Source: Dehalococcoidia bacterium (GTDB lineage Bacteria; Chloroflexota; Dehalococcoidia; Lucifugimonadales; Lucifugimonadaceae). From it: a DNA stretch of 64,000 bases. Made by a program: the position numbers and the translations under genes. Under the pieces are notes generated by a model that worked only from the letters and a program-made list of their open reading frames with translations, was not told the origin of the DNA and ran no database searches. Shown piece by piece: positions 62,972-64,000 of this stretch. The stretch spans positions 1-64,000 of the forward strand of contig JAJEAU010000003.1 of NCBI GenBank assembly GCA_022824185.1. The letters run 5' to 3'. Each line of letters begins with the position of its first letter. The first letter of the stretch is position 1.

Positions 62972-63649
62972 ATGGCCGCCTTTCGCCCCGACCCTCCCCG
63001 TCCCATAACCCCCGTCGCACCTCCTTCCGACACCCCGCATGGCGTCGCCGCACCCGTCGCACGCGTCATCGAGGCATTCCGACGCCTCCCAGGCATCGGA
63101 CCCAAATCCGCCCAGCGCCTCGCATACCACCTCATCCGCATGTCCGAAGCCGAGGCCGAGGAACTCGCCGACGCCATCAACGGCATCAAACAACGCATCA
63201 CCCTCTGCCAGATCTGCGCCGACATCACCGAGTTGCCAACCTGCCACATCTGCCAAAACCCCAACCGAGACCGCACCACAATCTGCGTCGTCGAAGAACC
63301 CCTAGACGTCACCGCCCTCGAGCGCACCCGAGCCTACAACGGCCTCTACCACGTCCTCCACGGCGCCATCTCCCCAACATCAGGCATCGCAGCCTCCGAC
63401 CTAAAAATCAAAGAGCTCCTCCAACGCCTCCAAAACCAGCAAACCAACGATCAAGTCACCGAAGTCATCGTAGCCACCAACACAAACCTAGACGGCGAAG
63501 CCACCGCCATGTATCTCCAACGAGCAATATCCCCCGCCGGCATCAAAGTAACCCGCCTAGCCCGAGGCCTACCCTCCGGAACCGACATCGAATACGCCGA
63601 CGACGCAACCCTAGCCCACTCCCTACAATCCCGCGCCGAAATCGAATAG
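62972..63649 (+). CDS. recR: Recombination mediator RecR
   Basis: 225 residues. Helix-hairpin-helix FRRLPGIGPKSAQRLAYHLI, zinc finger CQICADITELPTCHICQN, and TOPRIM domain with ICVVEEPLDVTALERT and TNTNLDGEATAMYLQR. It works with RecF/RecO in gap repair. An N-terminal proline-rich extension of about 25 residues (FRPDPPRPITPVAPPSDTP) is longer than usual; a downstream start is possible. Confidence 0.93.
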   Translation: MAAFRPDPPRPITPVAPPSDTPHGVAAPVARVIEAFRRLPGIGPKSAQRLAYHLIRMSEAEAEELADAINGIKQRITLCQICADITELPTCHICQNPNRDRTTICVVEEPLDVTALERTRAYNGLYHVLHGAISPTSGIAASDLKIKELLQRLQNQQTNDQVTEVIVATNTNLDGEATAMYLQRAISPAGIKVTRLARGLPSGTDIEYADDATLAHSLQSRAEIE

Positions 63650-63839
63650 GCTTTTCCCGCCGTCAGGAGCAACCGCGGGAACAGGCTTCAAACCTGCCCT
63701 GTGAGCATGGGAAACCCACGACGACGTCCCCTCGAAACAGATCCACAACCAATATTGAAAAATAAAATTAGAACCACGGCGACACACTACCGTCGCCGAA
63801 CAATCAACTAGTTGAACCTAACAAAAGGAGACCGAAAGT
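63650..63839. other. recR downstream region with hairpins
   Basis: CGGCGAC-N8-GTCGCCG at 63777-63798 is a 7-bp hairpin without T-run, and ACAGGCTTCAAACCTGCCCTGT near 63688 may also fold. They could form the leader of the next gene. I could not match a known riboswitch. Confidence 0.4.
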
Positions 63840-64000
63840 TTGACTGGAAGAAACGACGACAACCGCGCAAACCAGATGAATCACAACAACGATGCATACT
63901 GGTCCGCACGTGGTTACGAAGAACGCCCCGAAGATTGGGAAGAAGCGTCTGACCCGGCAAACGCCGACGCAGGCGCCGGTTCCGACGGCGGGCCATTGTC
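63840..64000 (+). CDS. Start of an unidentified protein (runs off the window)
   Basis: Absent from the ORF track because it is truncated. TTG start with AAAGGAGACC six bases upstream, open to the last base: MTGRNDDNRANQMNHNNDAY then WSARGYEERPEDWEEASDP. The N-terminus is acidic and Asn-rich, with no recognised domain in the 53 residues seen. Confidence 0.6.
   Translation, partial: MTGRNDDNRANQMNHNNDAYWSARGYEERPEDWEEASDPANADAGAGSDGGPL

Noticed and set aside
1-64000. CRISPR array
   Set aside because: No regularly spaced 25-40-bp repeats with unique spacers; the repeats at 13737 and 62028 are tandem coding or slippage repeats.

Overview
The window looks like a chromosomal segment of an uncultured bacterium, most likely a Chloroflexota (SAR202/Dehalococcoidia-like or sponge-associated). 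The placement is an inference: it rests on the GroEL C-terminal tail [14 protein letters not shown], a long TPT-repeat surface protein, expanded phytanoyl-CoA-dioxygenase-like (PhyH) genes and a decaprenyl-phosphate phosphoribosyltransferase-like UbiA protein. No rRNA or marker set is present to prove it.

Layout. 0-9.6 kb is mixed core and accessory sequence: a broken DNA methyltransferase with a GIY-YIG ORF inside it, a nonsense-split DUF2335 gene, HEPN/MNT toxin-antitoxin genes and remnants, a PhyH gene, an operon SDR-queD-queC-methyltransferase, and a Cu/Zn superoxide dismutase. 9.67-38.28 kb is a genomic island next to tRNA-Ser(UGA). It has a tyrosine integrase beside the tRNA, an AlpA-like regulator, a 15-bp copy of the tRNA 3' end at the far boundary, and a diverged 155-bp repeat that suggests two tandem elements with an inner boundary near 33.0 kb.

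The core of the island is an almost gap-free minus-strand defence block. A complete HORMA/TRIP13 (type III) CBASS operon (CD-NTase, HORMA, TRIP13-like ATPase, NucC) runs with a 4-nt gap into a type I restriction-modification locus: HTH-HsdM, HsdS, a small HEPN-like protein, a GNAT protein, an AlbA/Schlafen-type protein, HsdR and a YgjP-like metalloprotease. A long palindrome precedes the first CBASS gene. The rest of the island carries a DXD glycosyltransferase, an unusual GT25-sulfotransferase-GH16 fusion, a second but frameshifted CD-NTase, a zinc-ribbon protein of unknown function, a HEPN protein, and several decayed genes that the ORF track does not show.

38.5-53.2 kb is chromosome-like: ubiA-like gene, pterin-carbinolamine dehydratase, four tandem PhyH paralogs (the first nonsense-disrupted), a secreted PPC-like protein, GNAT, YihY/BrkB, groEL and groES with a CIRCE operator, an ammonium transporter and a family-5 solute-binding lipoprotein. 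53.3-54.8 kb is a second HEPN/HepT/MNT cluster with a fused degenerate-HEPN-MNT protein. 54.9-59.8 kb is a compact HK97-type head cassette (protease, capsid, connector, small membrane protein, portal) without terminase or tail genes; portal and capsid are broken. 60-64 kb has ybaB/ebfC and recR, separated by an oppositely oriented TPT-repeat surface protein, and the start of an unidentified gene.

A striking window-wide feature is the number of otherwise full-length genes broken by a single in-frame stop or a one-base frameshift (about ten), while the CBASS and restriction genes are intact.
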